Source: Neoceratodus forsteri
Lineage: Eukaryota; Chordata; Ceratodontiformes; Ceratodontidae
Assembly: GCA_016271365.2 (NCBI GenBank)
Contig: CM028129.1
Span: 462,224,501 to 462,288,500, forward strand
Length of the DNA stretch: 64,000 nucleotides
Direction of reading: 5' to 3'
Of this stretch, positions 52,630 to 63,571 are shown in pieces; the stretch's first letter is position 1, and each line of letters starts with the position of its first letter. The notes under the pieces are model-generated. The model saw nothing but the letters and a program-made list of their open reading frames with translations, had not been told where the DNA came from and did not search any database. A program made the translations under genes and the position numbers.

Positions 52630-53824
52630 GAGATGGGTCAAATTGTCGCTGTCATTCTGGGGCAGAGCTAATGTAATAAAAATGATGGTTTTGCCAAGAC
52701 TGTTTTATCCTCTGTCTAACTTAAATATTTATCTCCCCAAGTCCTTCTTTAGGCCCCTATATGCTGCCTGTTCGGATTTTTTATGGCAAAATAAGCCACC
52801 TTGGCGGGCATACGAAAAACTTACCAGGGCCAAGAGGGCAGGGGGGTTGCAGCTCCCGGATTTTTATGTTTATTATTTAGCCATACACGGACTAAGATGT
52901 CTTCAGTGGACTAAGGCAGCGGAGGATGTCTCGGATCTCCCCCTAGGCTTCCAGTTAGACTGCCAAGTAATTAAGGATTTTAATCTAGATTTGCAATCTC
53001 TCCCTTATATACCCTGGTCTAAGTGTCCGTATAAACTCAGAAATACTCCATTGGGATGGGACGTTAGGGCCCTCCACCAACTTTATTCCCTATTAAATAT
53101 TCCTTTTAGAAAGGACCTATTGCAACCTTTGCTAAGGAACCCTAATATAGTAGTAGGTGGGAGGCCTATTGCGAAAGCTATAGGTAATATGGGCTCCAAT
53201 TGGACGTTGCGGGATTTCATCTCAGGAAATTCAGTAAGCTCTCCTGCGACTTTGGTGGAAAAACTGAGAGTAGGCCAGAATGATTTGCTTCAGTTATATC
53301 AGGTCTATCGGAGCGTTACTACATTTTTAGGAAAGGGACCTTGGGTTGATTTAGCAGGGGCCTACCTGAGGAAGCTTAACGGGCAGACACCGTCTCGTAA
53401 ACCGATTTCTAAGTTATATAGATTGATATTATCAAGGATTACGGAGAAGGTATCTTCTTCGGCCTATTATTGGGATTCCAATGTAGTAAAAGGATGGTCT
53501 GTGGAGGTCTGGGAGAGTGTGTGGAGGGATATTTATACTTATAGCAAACAAGACAGACTGAGAAATGTTCAATTTAACATTCTGCATGACTTTTACTTAT
53601 TTCCAGCGAAGCTCTCTCGGATCCATCGATCCTTTCCGCCAGTCTGTGTTGATTGTGGGACTCCTCTGGCTACAACTTATCATAAACTTTGGACCTGTCC
53701 CAAAGTTGTTAGATTTTGGGTCTCTGTTAAGCAATGGATTTCCCCGTATTGTAAGATATCAGCTTTTTTTAACCGGAGATTTGCTTGTTGGGCAGGTACA
53801 ATAGAGTTCCTACAAGGTCTCTAA
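52630..53824 (+). pseudogene. L1/Tx1 ORF2 C-terminal region
   Basis: A 393-codon open frame starts with SLSFWGRANVIKMMVLPRLF, then ACSDFLWQNKPPWRAYEKLT and RAKRAGGLQLPDFYVYYLAI. Near its end it has VCVDCGTPLATTYHKLWTCP, a CX2C-X8-HX4C arrangement like the Cys-rich motif that ends L1 ORF2 proteins. The fragment is the longest RT-associated frame of this element. Confidence 0.9.
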
Positions 53825-54451
53825 AGTGGCAAATTGCTTTGGTCTCTTGGTCACCAAACTTCTCATTCTCAGGCATTGGCAGGGGCCTGGGAGCCCTCTT
53901 TTAGAGAATGGTGGATGAATTTTTTTGGCACTCTCTGTAAAAGTGGTAGCGGCCTTTTGGCTCTTTAGGGAAATTTCAGGAATGCTGGGGAAGTCTGGTC
54001 AACTCTAAAATTAGATCCTGAATGGGGTAAGGCGAGCCTGTACAACCTAGTGTCCTCTTTAGTTTATATGCTCTTTTTATGCCCAGACGCAGAGTGCAGA
54101 CTTCATCTTTGGTTAGTGTTTTCTTGTTGCCTCTCCTCTCTGTGTAAGACACTTACGAAAGGAATCTATAGCTGTTATCTACTGCTGTTGGATTGTCTAG
54201 ACCCCATTATTATGAAGGGCTATAATGCGGCGGATTATGTGCTATGTAGGGGCGGTCCCTTTCTTTTTTTTCTTTTTTTTTTTATATAGTGTTCCACTGT
54301 GGAAGCTGCCCTATTTTGTGGGAGGGGAGAGATAGGAGGGTTATTGCTGTTTCATGAATTACTTTTTTTTTTTTCTCTCTTTTCTTCCGGTAATATGATT
54401 TAGGTTTAGTTATATATTTCATGTGTGATGTATGCTTTCTTATTAATTAAA
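53825..54451 (+). other. L1/Tx1 3' UTR and decayed ORF2 end
   Basis: About 630 bp between the last clear ORF2 frame and the poly-A signal. The beginning still shows broken coding (LTKGIYSCYLLLLDCLDPII near 54150), then T-rich non-coding DNA. Confidence 0.6.
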
Positions 54452-54457
54452 AATAAA
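54452..54457 (+). terminator. Polyadenylation signal of the L1/Tx1 element
   Basis: AATAAA lies 15 bp before the poly-A stretch (54467-54482), the usual distance. Confidence 0.8.
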
Positions 54458-54482
54458 GTTATTTGCAAAAAAAAAAAAAAAA

Positions 54483-54842
54483 GATAACAGTGGGAATATG
54501 CCTACAGGTCACCTAGCAGTGATCACATCTATAACCAGGACTTATTAGAAGAGATTGTAAAGGCATATGATATAGGAAATTAATAGTTTTCCAAGATCTC
54601 AATCACCCAGGCATAAACTGGAGGGATCAAAGTGGTGGGTCACAGTATGAAAATGACTTTGTAGAAACACTGATAAATGAGGGCCTGGAACAGAAAGTAA
54701 CAGAACCAACAAGGGAATGTAATATTTTAGATCTTAATATAACTAATCTATATTATGAAATAAATAACATAATGATAGGAGAGAATCTTAGCACTAGTCA
54801 TTATAATAACATCAAATTCCACTTGAAGACAAAAATTGTCAG
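54483..54842 (+). pseudogene. CR1 endonuclease, continuation after the L1/Tx1 insertion
   Basis: The piece begins WEYAYRSPSSDHIYNQDLLE (the YRSP box), then FQDLNHPGINWRDQSGGSQY where GDFN is replaced by QDLN, DFVETLINEGLEQKVTEPTR and LSTSHYNNIKFHLKTKIVS at the place of the SDH pair. It continues the CR1 from 48200-48252. It is cut at 54842 by another CR1. Confidence 0.8.
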
Positions 54843-54884
54843 TAAGGAAGGGACAATGGCATTCATCCGAGAGTACTATGGGAA

Positions 54885-55385
54885 TTGGCGGACATACTGG
54901 CTGCACCCCTGATGGAGCTCTTCAACAGGTCACTTGAGACAGGGAGGGTACCTAGGGATTGGCGAGAGGCACATGTGGTGCCAATCCATAAAGGGGGGTC
55001 GAGGGAAGTACCAGGTAACTATAGACCCATCAGTTTGACCTCGGTGGTGGGAAAATTAATGGAGAGTATACTAAAGGAACGATTGGAGGTGTACTTGGAG
55101 GAGGTGGGAGGTCTGGATAGTCGGCAACATGGGTTTGTGCCAGGTAGGTCATGTCAAACCAACCTTGTGGAGTTCTACGAATGGGTAACATCAGAACTGG
55201 ACAGGGGAAAGCCTGTGGATGTATTATTCTTGGACTTCAGCAAGGCGTTTGACTCTGTCCCCCACAATGGTCTGGTGGAGAAACTGATGGGGTTAGGAGT
55301 AGGCCCTTTGATGGTCAGATGGATTGAAAACTGGCTAGCTGGATGCACCCAGAGAGTAGTGGTCTGTGGGGAGCTCAAACCCTAG
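54885..55385 (+). pseudogene. CR1 reverse transcriptase, N-terminal two thirds
   Basis: Open for 166 codons: DWREAHVVPIHKGGSREVPG, NYRPISLTSVVGKLMESILK, SRQHGFVPGRSCQTNLVEFY, FLDFSKAFDSVPHNGLVEKL and ENWLAGCTQRVVVCGELKP. The GVPQGS block and FADD box follow in broken frames (55385-55700), where MDDSKMGA is read near 55490 instead of FADD. So the polymerase is dead. Confidence 0.88.
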
Positions 55386-55706
55386 AGAGGTTGGTAGTGG
55401 GCACCGAGGGCTCGGTCCTGGTCCGATCCTGTTTAATGCATACATATCAGACATCAGGAGGGTATAGGGTTGTGAAATGAGTTTCTTCATGGATGACTCC
55501 AAGATGGGAGCAGTAGTGTAGGGAGAAGAGGGAGGTTGTCCCTGCAAGGGACCTGGACACCCTGGAAAGTTGGGCCTCACATGGAAATTAAATTTCAATA
55601 TCACCAAGTGCAAGGTGTTGCATCTTGGTCGGGGAAACCCTAAACACAGGTACACCCTGGGAGGGAGGCACTGGAGGCCTCAATAGGGGAAAAAGACCTA
55701 GGGGTC

Positions 55707-56370
55707 ATGGTGGATGCATGTATGAATAACTCTGAGCAGTGCAGGAGAGCGGCTAGCAAGGCAAACAGGATGTTGGGATGCATCGTAAGGGGGATCACCT
55801 CTAGGAGCAAGGAAGTGATTCTGCTGCTGTACAATGGACTGGTTAGACCACACCTTGAGTACTGTGTACAGTACTGGAGACCACACTTGAAGAGGGACAT
55901 ACAGCTCCTGGAGAGGGTACAGAGGAGGGCAACTAAGATGATACGAGGGTTAGGGGATTTGACGTATGAGGACAGACTTGAGGAGCTCTGCCTGTTCTCA
56001 CTGGAGGAGAGGAGAGGAGAGACAGGGGGGGCATGATTGAGGTCTTCAAATACCTCAAGGGAATAAATAGGGTAAACATGGAGGGGATCTTTAGACTAAA
56101 GCAGGGAGGTATCACCAGAGGGCATGGTTTGAAGTTGGAAGGGTGAGGGGGGAAAAGAGGAGGAGGAGGTTTTTCACTGAGAGGGTGGTGGACCCTTGGA
56201 ATGCACTGCCTGGTGAGCTGGTTCAGAGATCCACAGTGGAGGGCTTCAAGAGATGGTGGGACAGACACAGAAAGTGGATGCATCCGATGATGGCCTGTCC
56301 CAGGGGGGTGGGGATGGATGATAGGGGTTTCTGGAACACAAGGGATGGGAGGGCCTCGGCACTCAACTAA
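55707..56370 (+). pseudogene. CR1 ORF2 C-terminus and 3' UTR
   Basis: Frame 55707-56036 encodes CRRAASKANRMLGCIVRGIT, RSKEVILLLYNGLVRPHLEY, LERVQRRATKMIRGLGDLTY and DRLEELCLFSLEERRGE. In frame 56143-56370, FFTERVVDPWNALPGELVQR is the conserved final box of CR1 ORF2. One or two frameshifts lie between them near 56030. Confidence 0.88.
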
Positions 56371-56446
56371 GGATTTAAGGTTCGAGCAGACTCGATAGAC
56401 TGTAAGGCCTAATCTGCTGGCAAATAGTATGTTAGTATGTTAGTAA

Positions 56447-56992
56447 TACAGTAACTAGAAATTAGTTTAAGGCAGATAATAAGAAAATTAGAGACAATCT
56501 GCTAAAATGGGATTGGGAAAAAGATTGAGAAGGAAAATTTGTAGATGATTGTTGGTTAACAATCAAAAACAAGTTACTAGAGGTTCAGAATAAGCATGTT
56601 CTGATGAAAAAAAACTTAAAACAAAAGAGGGAAAATTATGCTATGGTTTACAAATAGGGTACAAAAGCAGATTAGAAAAAAAGAAAGAGGATACACCAAA
56701 TCCATGGACTTGCCCAGGTAAGAGACTAGATACAAATACAAGTTACAGTTGAAAAATATAAAACATTTGATAAGGAGGGAACAAGAGAAACTGGAATACA
56801 AGATAGCACACACAAAAGATAATAAAACCTTTTTTGCATATGTAAACAATAGTAAGGAGGCAGAAAGGACAGTTGGACCAATAATGAGCATGGGGAGTTG
56901 ATAACAGATTCCCAAGTAATAGCTAACCAAATAAATGAGTTGTTCTGTTCTGTATTTAACAAAAAAGGTAACACTACAGTACAATCGGCTTT
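56447..56992 (+). pseudogene. CR1 linker of the older, dispersed element
   Basis: Broken frames read KIRDNLLKWDWEKD, LTIKNKLLEVQNKHVLMKKN, YKIAHTKDNKTFFAYVNNSK and LITDSQVIANQINELFCSVF. The last motif (NELFCSVF) corresponds to NEYFCSVF before the RT of CR1. The palindromic-unit element begins just after it, at 56993, so the RT of this CR1 is not seen; it may lie beyond the window. Confidence 0.75.
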
Positions 56993-58443
56993 AGGCCCCC
57001 CTAAACAGCCTTCCAGCCGCCATGCTGGGAGCCCACCCCAGTGTGGCAAACATCCTGCATCGTCTCCCAAACAAAACCAAAAAAACCTGTAAAAGGAAAC
57101 TGTCCCTCGCGGTCTCCCTGCAGACCCACACCTACCCACTGCGCACCCTGCCTCCCCACACCCCCACCTCACCCCATACTTACCTCCGGAGTCTGGCACG
57201 ATGATCTTCGGTGGACCAGGAACATGTCTGTACTCTTCAAAGCCAACCGCGAACTGATGAAATGCCAGTAAGCTGTATAATGGAATAAATAGGTTTTTTT
57301 CAACTTTGATGCATATCTCAGGCATTTCTTGGAATTTTGGCATCAAATTTTCAACATGGGGTTTTTGGGACCCCTCCTCATGAATTCTTGAACTGTCATG
57401 GTGTTAATCAGGCCTGAAGGGTGATTTCGCGGTCATTGTGCAAAATCACCTTTTGGGACTGATTAAGGAAATGACAGTGCCAGTGTTCATAAGGTGGGCT
57501 CTCAAAAAGCCTATGTTGCAAATTTGGTGAAAAAATTCTTAACAATCACTGTTTTATGAGCCTGTGTTGCGCAGTTCCTACGCACTCGTGCAGGTTTGCG
57601 AATTTTTAATATTTGCATGCCAGATTTTCAACATTGCCATTTTACCACACTTCCTTATGAGCAGTACAGCTGTCATTTTTCAGATCTTGCTTAAAATGTG
57701 TTTCCGCACATGTAGCGCACAATGTTGTAGTCGGTGTGCGAAAGCAATGTTTGGGACAGATTAAGAAAATCACAGTGACACTGATCATGAGCAGAGATCT
57801 TAAAATGGCTATGTTGAAAATTTGGTGACAAAAGTCCATAAAATGACTGTGTTATGAGTGATCATTGCGCAGTTTCCACGCACCCTCATAAGTTCAGAAA
57901 TTTGTAATATTTTCAGTCCAGATTTTCACCAGTGGCATTTTTCCACACTTCCTTATGAACAGTACAGTTGCCATTTTTCACAACATGTCCAAAATGTGTT
58001 TCACACTTTCAGCACAGAAATGCTTGGTCACTGTAGGAAATCATTGTTCGGGACAGATAAAGAAAATTGCAATGACACTGTTCTTGATCGGAGGTCCCAA
58101 AATGCCTGTGTTGACAATCTGCTGTAAAAAAATCCTAAAATTAATTATATTATGGGTGTGCGTTGCACAGTTTCTACACACGCTCTTGGCTTCACCAGTT
58201 TTTTTTAATATTTTCACTGCAGATTTTCAACATTGCCATTTTTTACACCTCCCCATGAACAGTACAGCTGTCATTTTTCACATCCTGTTCAGAATTTGTT
58301 TTTGCACCTGTGGTGACAAATGCCCTAGTCACTGTGCAAAAGCAGCTTTCAGCTAACAAACTGATATTGCCACTGTTCATGAGGTGGGGGTCACAAAAAA
58401 ACCATGTTGAAAATTGGGAGTGAAAATAACAATGAATGCCTGA
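56993..58443 (-). mobile_element. Palindromic-unit array element, copy B
   Basis: On the minus strand the order of copy A is repeated: palindromic units (landmark AATTTGGTGA at 57521 and 57819, AATCTGCTGT at 58116, AAATTGGGAG at 58411 on the plus strand; periods 295-298 bp), a unique part with TTCCATTATACAGCTTACTG, a GGAGGTAAGTATGGGG donor-like site, and the G-rich part with GTGGGCTCCCAGCATGGC. Three and a half units are kept, one more than in copy A. The G-rich part lacks the second 102-bp repeat. Confidence 0.75.
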
Positions 58444-58864
58444 GGCGTTAGGGTTTCCGACCATAACGCCCCACCTTTTTTTTTTTAATTCAGTATACTT
58501 TATTAGTATTTTTACAATACACCGGTAAATACATGACAATAAACACTGAACAGCATTATAGAAAAAGAAAACACAAACAACAAATAAACAAAAAAAACCC
58601 TCCCCCTCCACGTATGTACTCCATTAGAGAAGATGACTAATTATTCTGAAAAATTAAGCAGATGACAAATTATTCTGAAAAATAAAGCAAACACACCCAA
58701 CAGTAGAGATAGCCATAATCCCACAGATCAATAATGAGCTTTGATTCCTAGTATTTCAACAACATCAGTCGGGACAATAGTGGCTCCCAGGTATTTTTGA
58801 ACTTATGATACGAGTGACGCAGATATGCTATGTGCTTCTCTACCTGGATCGCTAATAAAATTTC

Positions 58865-59257
58865 TCAGTACCATTCAATAATAGTAGCTAGGGACTCTTC
58901 CTTCCAGTGCCGTAACATGACCAGTTTTGCAGCAGCTGAGATTAAGATCATGTGCGCTTTACGTACATGGGGCGTCCCAGGAGGGAAAATTGCCAGCAGG
59001 CAACACTCCGGGGTAAATAAAGAATCTAGTCCCAGAATTGGGTCCAGGACTCGCTGTATCACACTCCAAAGCTTTTGGGTATGCGGACATGACCACAACA
59101 TATGAGACAAGGACCCAGAAACCTGACAACAACGGGGACACAAAGGAGAGGAAGTGTAACCCATATTATACAATTTATACAGGGTGTAGTAGATATTATG
59201 CAGAATGTTAAACTGGATTAACCATAGTCTGTACTGCTTGATGTTCTTATAAATCAC
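58865..59257 (-). pseudogene. L1/Tx1 ORF2 end with Cys-rich motif (second copy)
   Basis: The frame reads FNILHNIYYTLYKLYNMGYT, then SPLCPRCCQVSGSLSHMLWS and CPHTQKLW, a CX2C-X8-HX4C motif as at the end of L1 ORF2 proteins. A frameshift near 59300 separates it from the preceding part. Confidence 0.88.
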
Positions 59258-59345
59258 ACCCAGACCTTCACCCAGTACTCAGAGTCCTCAGGAAGGGACA
59301 ATTCACGTGCCCAGTAATAGCTTACACCCTCAGTGAGGTACGAAT

Positions 59346-60520
59346 CTAAGGCTTGAAGTTGCTTATAGATACTGTATTAGATACTGCATGGGGTTGTTCT
59401 GCATCCTGGAGGGTCTTGAGAAGACCATCCATTGGTTGCATCGTCCACTCTTGATTACCTTTAAATGCAAGTATAGCCGCTTTGATTTGTAAATATTTAA
59501 AAATATCTTGGGATCCAAGCTGAAAGCGACACTGTAACGCCTGAAAAGAGGCTAAATCATTACCCTGGAGTAGATCCACAAGGTTACACTGCTTGAGTTG
59601 CGGAAGGAAAGAGGGTAAGATAGGACGATGTCCAATCTGAAAGTGCCAGTTATTGAAAAGAGGTTGGGCCAGTGAGATATACCAGTTTTCTGAAAAATGC
59701 ACTTGAATTTGCAGAAAGGCCTTAAGAGACCAAGCTATTGGGGATGTTTTTAGCAAACTGGGAAGGCGGGAAGGTTTTGTGAATACCAAGGCATGCAGGG
59801 AACTGGCAACACCTCGAGCTAATCTGCGTTCAGTGTCGAGCCAGACTGGCACATATGCATATTCCACTCGGGGTATATCTCCATTAATCCAATAAGCTAA
59901 CTTGCTTAAATGTTGAGTCCCATAGTACAAAAAGAGAGATGGGAGGGCAAGACCTCCCCTGAGTTTAGGTGCTGTTAATTTAAAATATGCCCTTCTCACT
60001 GACTTACCTCTCCATAAAAAATTATTAAATAATCTTTGGAGTTTCAAAAACCAGGACTTAGGAAGGAATATGCCCAACATACCCAGCGGATATAACAGCC
60101 ACAGTAAAACATTCATTTTAAGAATATTTATCCAGCCCCAAAGCGACAGTGGGAGAGTGCCCCATCTCTCCAGATCTGATTGCACCACACGCACCAAATT
60201 GGTCAGGTTAAGATTAATCATCGAGGAAATATTCCTAGCAATTTTAATCCCCAAATATGTAAAAACCTTTGACTCCCATGACAGTCCCAGTGAGGTGCAT
60301 GTATCTCTAGTACAACGGTGATTTAACGGAAAAACCTTTGTTTTAGAGAGATTCAATTTATACGAGGACACAACCAAGAATCTATCTAATTCCTCAAGCA
60401 GGGCTGGCATCGAAGTCTCAGGGTCCTCAACATACAATAGAAGATCATCAGCATAGGCTGAGATAACGTATCTCTCCCCTTGAATTGAATGCCCTTCAGA
60501 GAAGGAGAGGATACCAATTT
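59346..60520 (-). pseudogene. L1/Tx1 ORF2: RT catalytic box to C-terminal region (second copy)
   Basis: Frame 59346-60437 is open for 363 codons. It and the in-phase codons upstream read VISAYADDLLLYVEDPE, so the YADD box (about 60440-60452) is intact, followed by SYKLNLSKTKVFPLN, SLWGWINILKMNVLLWLLYP, LRGGLALPSLFLYYGTQHLS. It is the region after the palm. A frameshift near 60500 breaks the join to the palm. Confidence 0.9.
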
Positions 60521-60526
60521 ACGTAT

Positions 60527-61771
60527 TCAGGGCTCCAAATAACAGTTAAAAAGGAGCGGGGAGAGCGGGCAGCCCTGACGGGTGCCTCTTTCAAGAATAA
60601 ATGGGTCAGATAAACAACCATTACACCATACCCTAGCCCTTGGGGAAGTGTATAGCACCTTAACCCATTTTACAAAACTTTCAGGCATTCCAAATTGCTG
60701 GAGAGACGCACACAGGAAGTGCCAGGAAACCCGGTTGAAAGCTTTTTCAGCATTGAGGGATACCAGGACCACAGGGGACTTGGCATCCCTCGATGCTGCC
60801 ATTAGATGCATTAGCTTCCTCATGTGGTCTGCTGACATACGCCCCCGCATAAAACAGACTTGTTCTCTACCAATAATCCCTCCACTTACCAGAGCTAACC
60901 GATTGCCCAAAATTTTAGCAAGAATCTTAACATCTGAATTAAGAAGCAATATCGGACGGTAGCTTCCAGGACATAAGTCCTTATCCGGCTTGGGAATCAA
61001 GGTAATCCATGTCATCAAAAAACAAGGATCCTTTATTCCCTCTTGAAACCAGAAATTAAAAACATCCTTCAGAAGGGTGGCCAGTTGAGGGAGGCAACTC
61101 TTAAATAAATTATTGGGTAGCCCATCTGGCCCTGGAGCTTTATCCAGCGGCAACTGTCTAATAGCCAGCTCTACTTCAGTTAGAGTGATTGGAGCCCCTA
61201 GACTCTCCGCTACCTGAGGAGGCAGCACAGAAAGACCAACAGAACTCAAATATTCTGTAATCTCCTGGTCTGTCACACCCATCAAATCAGCTGAAGAATA
61301 GAGGGTCTCATAGTACTTACCAAAGATAGCAGCAATATCTTGGGGATGGGAGACTATGTCACCACTTACGGGGGACCTCAGCCCTGAAATGAATTTTGAC
61401 ATTTCAGTCTGCCTCAGTCTTAGGGCCAGGAGTTTCCCTGCTTTCTCCCCCGCCTCTAAATACTTCAGTTTGGTACGGTGAATAGCCTGCTCTGCCTTTT
61501 GCGCCATTAAATCATAATAATTTGACCGCAGTTGCTGGAGCCTTGCCCAATCCTGCATCGGAGATGTACAACTTAACCTGCCTTCCAGCTGCTGAATTTC
61601 ACCTATCAATAAATCCAGAGCCCCTCTATCCTTCTGAGCTCTAGTAGCCAATAAACGTATAAACTCTCCCCGTATAGCACATTTGAGGGCGGCCCATACT
61701 GTGTCAACTCTTTCAACTGTCCCTAGATTAATATTGGTAAAATTAACAATAAATTCCTGGATATGTTTCAA
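60527..61771 (-). pseudogene. L1/Tx1 ORF2: linker, RT fingers and palm (second copy)
   Basis: A 414-codon open frame: linker (EAGEKAGKLLALRLRQTEMS), finger blocks LPLDKAPGPDGLPNNLFKSC and WITLIPKPDKDLCPGSYRPI, then VLVSLNAEKAFNRVSWHFLC and LERGTRQGCPLSPLLFNCYL. In the first catalytic block the family has LDAEKAFDRV; here both Asp are Asn (LNAEKAFNRV), including the Asp that is usually catalytic. A stop follows LEP. The polymerase would be inactive. Confidence 0.92.
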
Positions 61772-61812
61772 GGTTTCAGTGCATTTGAGCAGCCGGGTAT
61801 TAAGGCACTACC

Positions 61813-62550
61813 TTATTCCCCCCTAATCTTTGGGCCCAACATATAGGACACCCCAACCGGATAGTGGTCTGACAGTACCCTAGGAAAGATGGATGCATCT
61901 ATAACTCCCGGAAGGCCAAAGGAGCTCACTAACCAAAAATCAATCCGGGAAAGGGTGGTGTGCGGTGGGGAATAGTAAGTATATTGACACTCCAAGGGGT
62001 TAAGGGTCCACCATACATCAACAATGCCTACTCCAGATATGAGCTCATGAAGGGCCCTCTGTGCTGGCGATAACCCCACTCTTTTGCTGTCTGAGCGATC
62101 AATCTCTGTGTGAGGAACCAGATTCCAGTCTCCACCCAGAAAAGTCAAAAGAGGGGGATTCAAAACTAACAGGGGTACTAACTGGGTAAAAAACAGAGGA
62201 GAGTCTACATTTGGGCCATAAATTGATGCTAAAACTATAGGGGAGGACTCAAGCATACCCTGAACTATAATATAACGCCCTTTTGGGTCCCACCATTCCC
62301 TGTTTTTAACAAAGGGTGCAGTTTTAGCGATCAATATGATGGTACCACTTCGTTTCGTAGAATTACCAGCACTGAAAACTTGGCCCACCCAATATCTTTT
62401 GAAGAGGGAAATATCATCTCTCAGTAAATGTGTTTCCTGCAGACATGCGATCCCCGTATGGAGCTGAGAGAGGTGTTTTAAGATCATTATCCGCTTCTTT
62501 TTTACTTTGGGCCCCTTTAACATTCCAACTAACAAGATTATAAGAACCAC
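61813..62550 (-). pseudogene. L1/Tx1 ORF2 endonuclease (second copy)
   Basis: Motifs in order: GIACLQETHLLRDDIS (Glu), VLASIYGPNVDSP, FLGGDWNLVPHTEIDRS (Asp), SRIDFWLVSSF and VLSDHYPVGV (Asp, His). The first block, LVSWNVKG, is read in another phase at about 62507-62535; a run of A and G (AAAGTAAAAAAGAAG) is the likely site of the slip. Catalytic residues are otherwise complete, in contrast to the Asn in the other copy. Confidence 0.9.
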
Positions 62551-62559
62551 TCATTCCCT

Positions 62560-63571
62560 AATCCGTAATCTATTGAAAGAAGGGGGAGGAAAGGAAACAT
62601 TAAAGCCACTGCAAAGCCCCACATATTGCCCTCTGATGCGTACAACCAGTGGAACCCCCCACAATGAGCGCAGACTTAACCCAACCCCATATCCCCCCAT
62701 CAAAATAATAATTAAAGTAGACCAGGAAAAAAAAACACACCCAAGAAACCCCTCTGCTCTCCAAAAACTTCACCTCCCTTCCCACCTTACCCCCAAACAT
62801 ACCATACAACATTTTTAACGTCAATATAACTATTTACAATCTTTCTTACCCAGTTCTAACAACCGACCTCCCAAAATATTCTATGGCATGCGAGCATCCC
62901 TTTTGCTGCCATACCGAAGCCCACCTCTCCCCCTCCCTGACAACTCAGAACCATGGATACCTGAAAGATAACAATAACTATAATAAGACACTTAGGCTTA
63001 CTATAACATGTAATGCCATTCCCATAATAACTGAGAGAGGGAAAATTGGCTAATCAAAACCGCCACATATAAATGAGAAAGTATTGCTCCCTTGTGTCCT
63101 CCACAGAAAGTGCCTCTAACCTAATAACATAATTGGACCGTATAACACTTTAAGAGGCTCTACTTGCATCTTTCAATTAGAGCTAAAGCCAGAGGAAGAA
63201 ATAAATTTCAAAGAAAACCTCTTGCAATCTCCTAATTTACTCCACAGGCTCCAGCAAAATAAACAGTGATGCAAGGGAGCTGGGATAACAGACTAAAATT
63301 GTGTCCATTCAGAGATCTCCATGGTACAGGTCAACAAGCAGGTGATGTAGACTCCATTGCACCCTTGGCAGTACAGTTCAGTTGGGCACAAAACACAAAG
63401 AGTCACTAAATCAATTAGACAGAATACTCCCTCAACCTCATAGACACATGCTTCAGATGTCAATCACCGACCCATTTCAGGAAGAGATCTTCCGCAGCAA
63501 CTACAAATACAACACAACATCTCTCTGTCCCTTCAAGGAGGCAATTTTTAGCTCTCAAATACCTCCCCACT
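62560..63571. other. Spacer between ORF2 and ORF1 of the second L1/Tx1 element
   Basis: About 1 kb without recognisable coding sequence on either strand, equal in position and size to the spacer at 49239-50191. Confidence 0.55.

Larger units (their letters stand above)
48253..54482 (+). mobile_element. L1/Tx1-type LINE, full length, 6.2 kb
   Basis: The element has a 5' UTR (from AGGTCACATGATGCGAGCGT), ORF1 (48432-49238), a spacer of about 1 kb, ORF2 with endonuclease, RT and Cys-rich C-terminus (about 50216-53824), a 3' UTR, an AATAAA signal at 54452 and poly-A. It is flanked by a target duplication and lies in the endonuclease part of a CR1. ORF2 resembles the Tx1-like branch of L1. ORF1 is intact but ORF2 has several stops and frameshifts. 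Confidence 0.93.
54843..56446 (+). mobile_element. CR1-type LINE inserted in the older CR1
   Basis: The copy starts in the linker (NGIHPRVLWELADILAAPLM) and runs to a 3' tail of TAGTATGT repeats at 56425-56444. RT and C-terminal motifs are well kept. The older CR1 reads on at both sides (KTKIVS before; ADNKKIRDNLLKWDWEKD after). Its tail differs from the other CR1 tails here. Confidence 0.88.
40454..56992 (+). mobile_element. One CR1-type LINE apparently dispersed over 16.5 kb by nested insertions
   Basis: Pieces that read in order on the plus strand: ORF1 Cys-rich start (40454-40790), ORF1 middle and first esterase block (43245-43612), second esterase part and endonuclease start (47281-47976), endonuclease middle (48200-48252 continuing at 54483-54842) and linker (56447-56992). 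Each gap is filled by identifiable foreign DNA. The join across the L1/Tx1 element is proven by a target-site duplication; the joins at 43612/47281 and 54842/56447 are supported by domain order. The join 40790/43245 is weaker. Confidence 0.65.
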
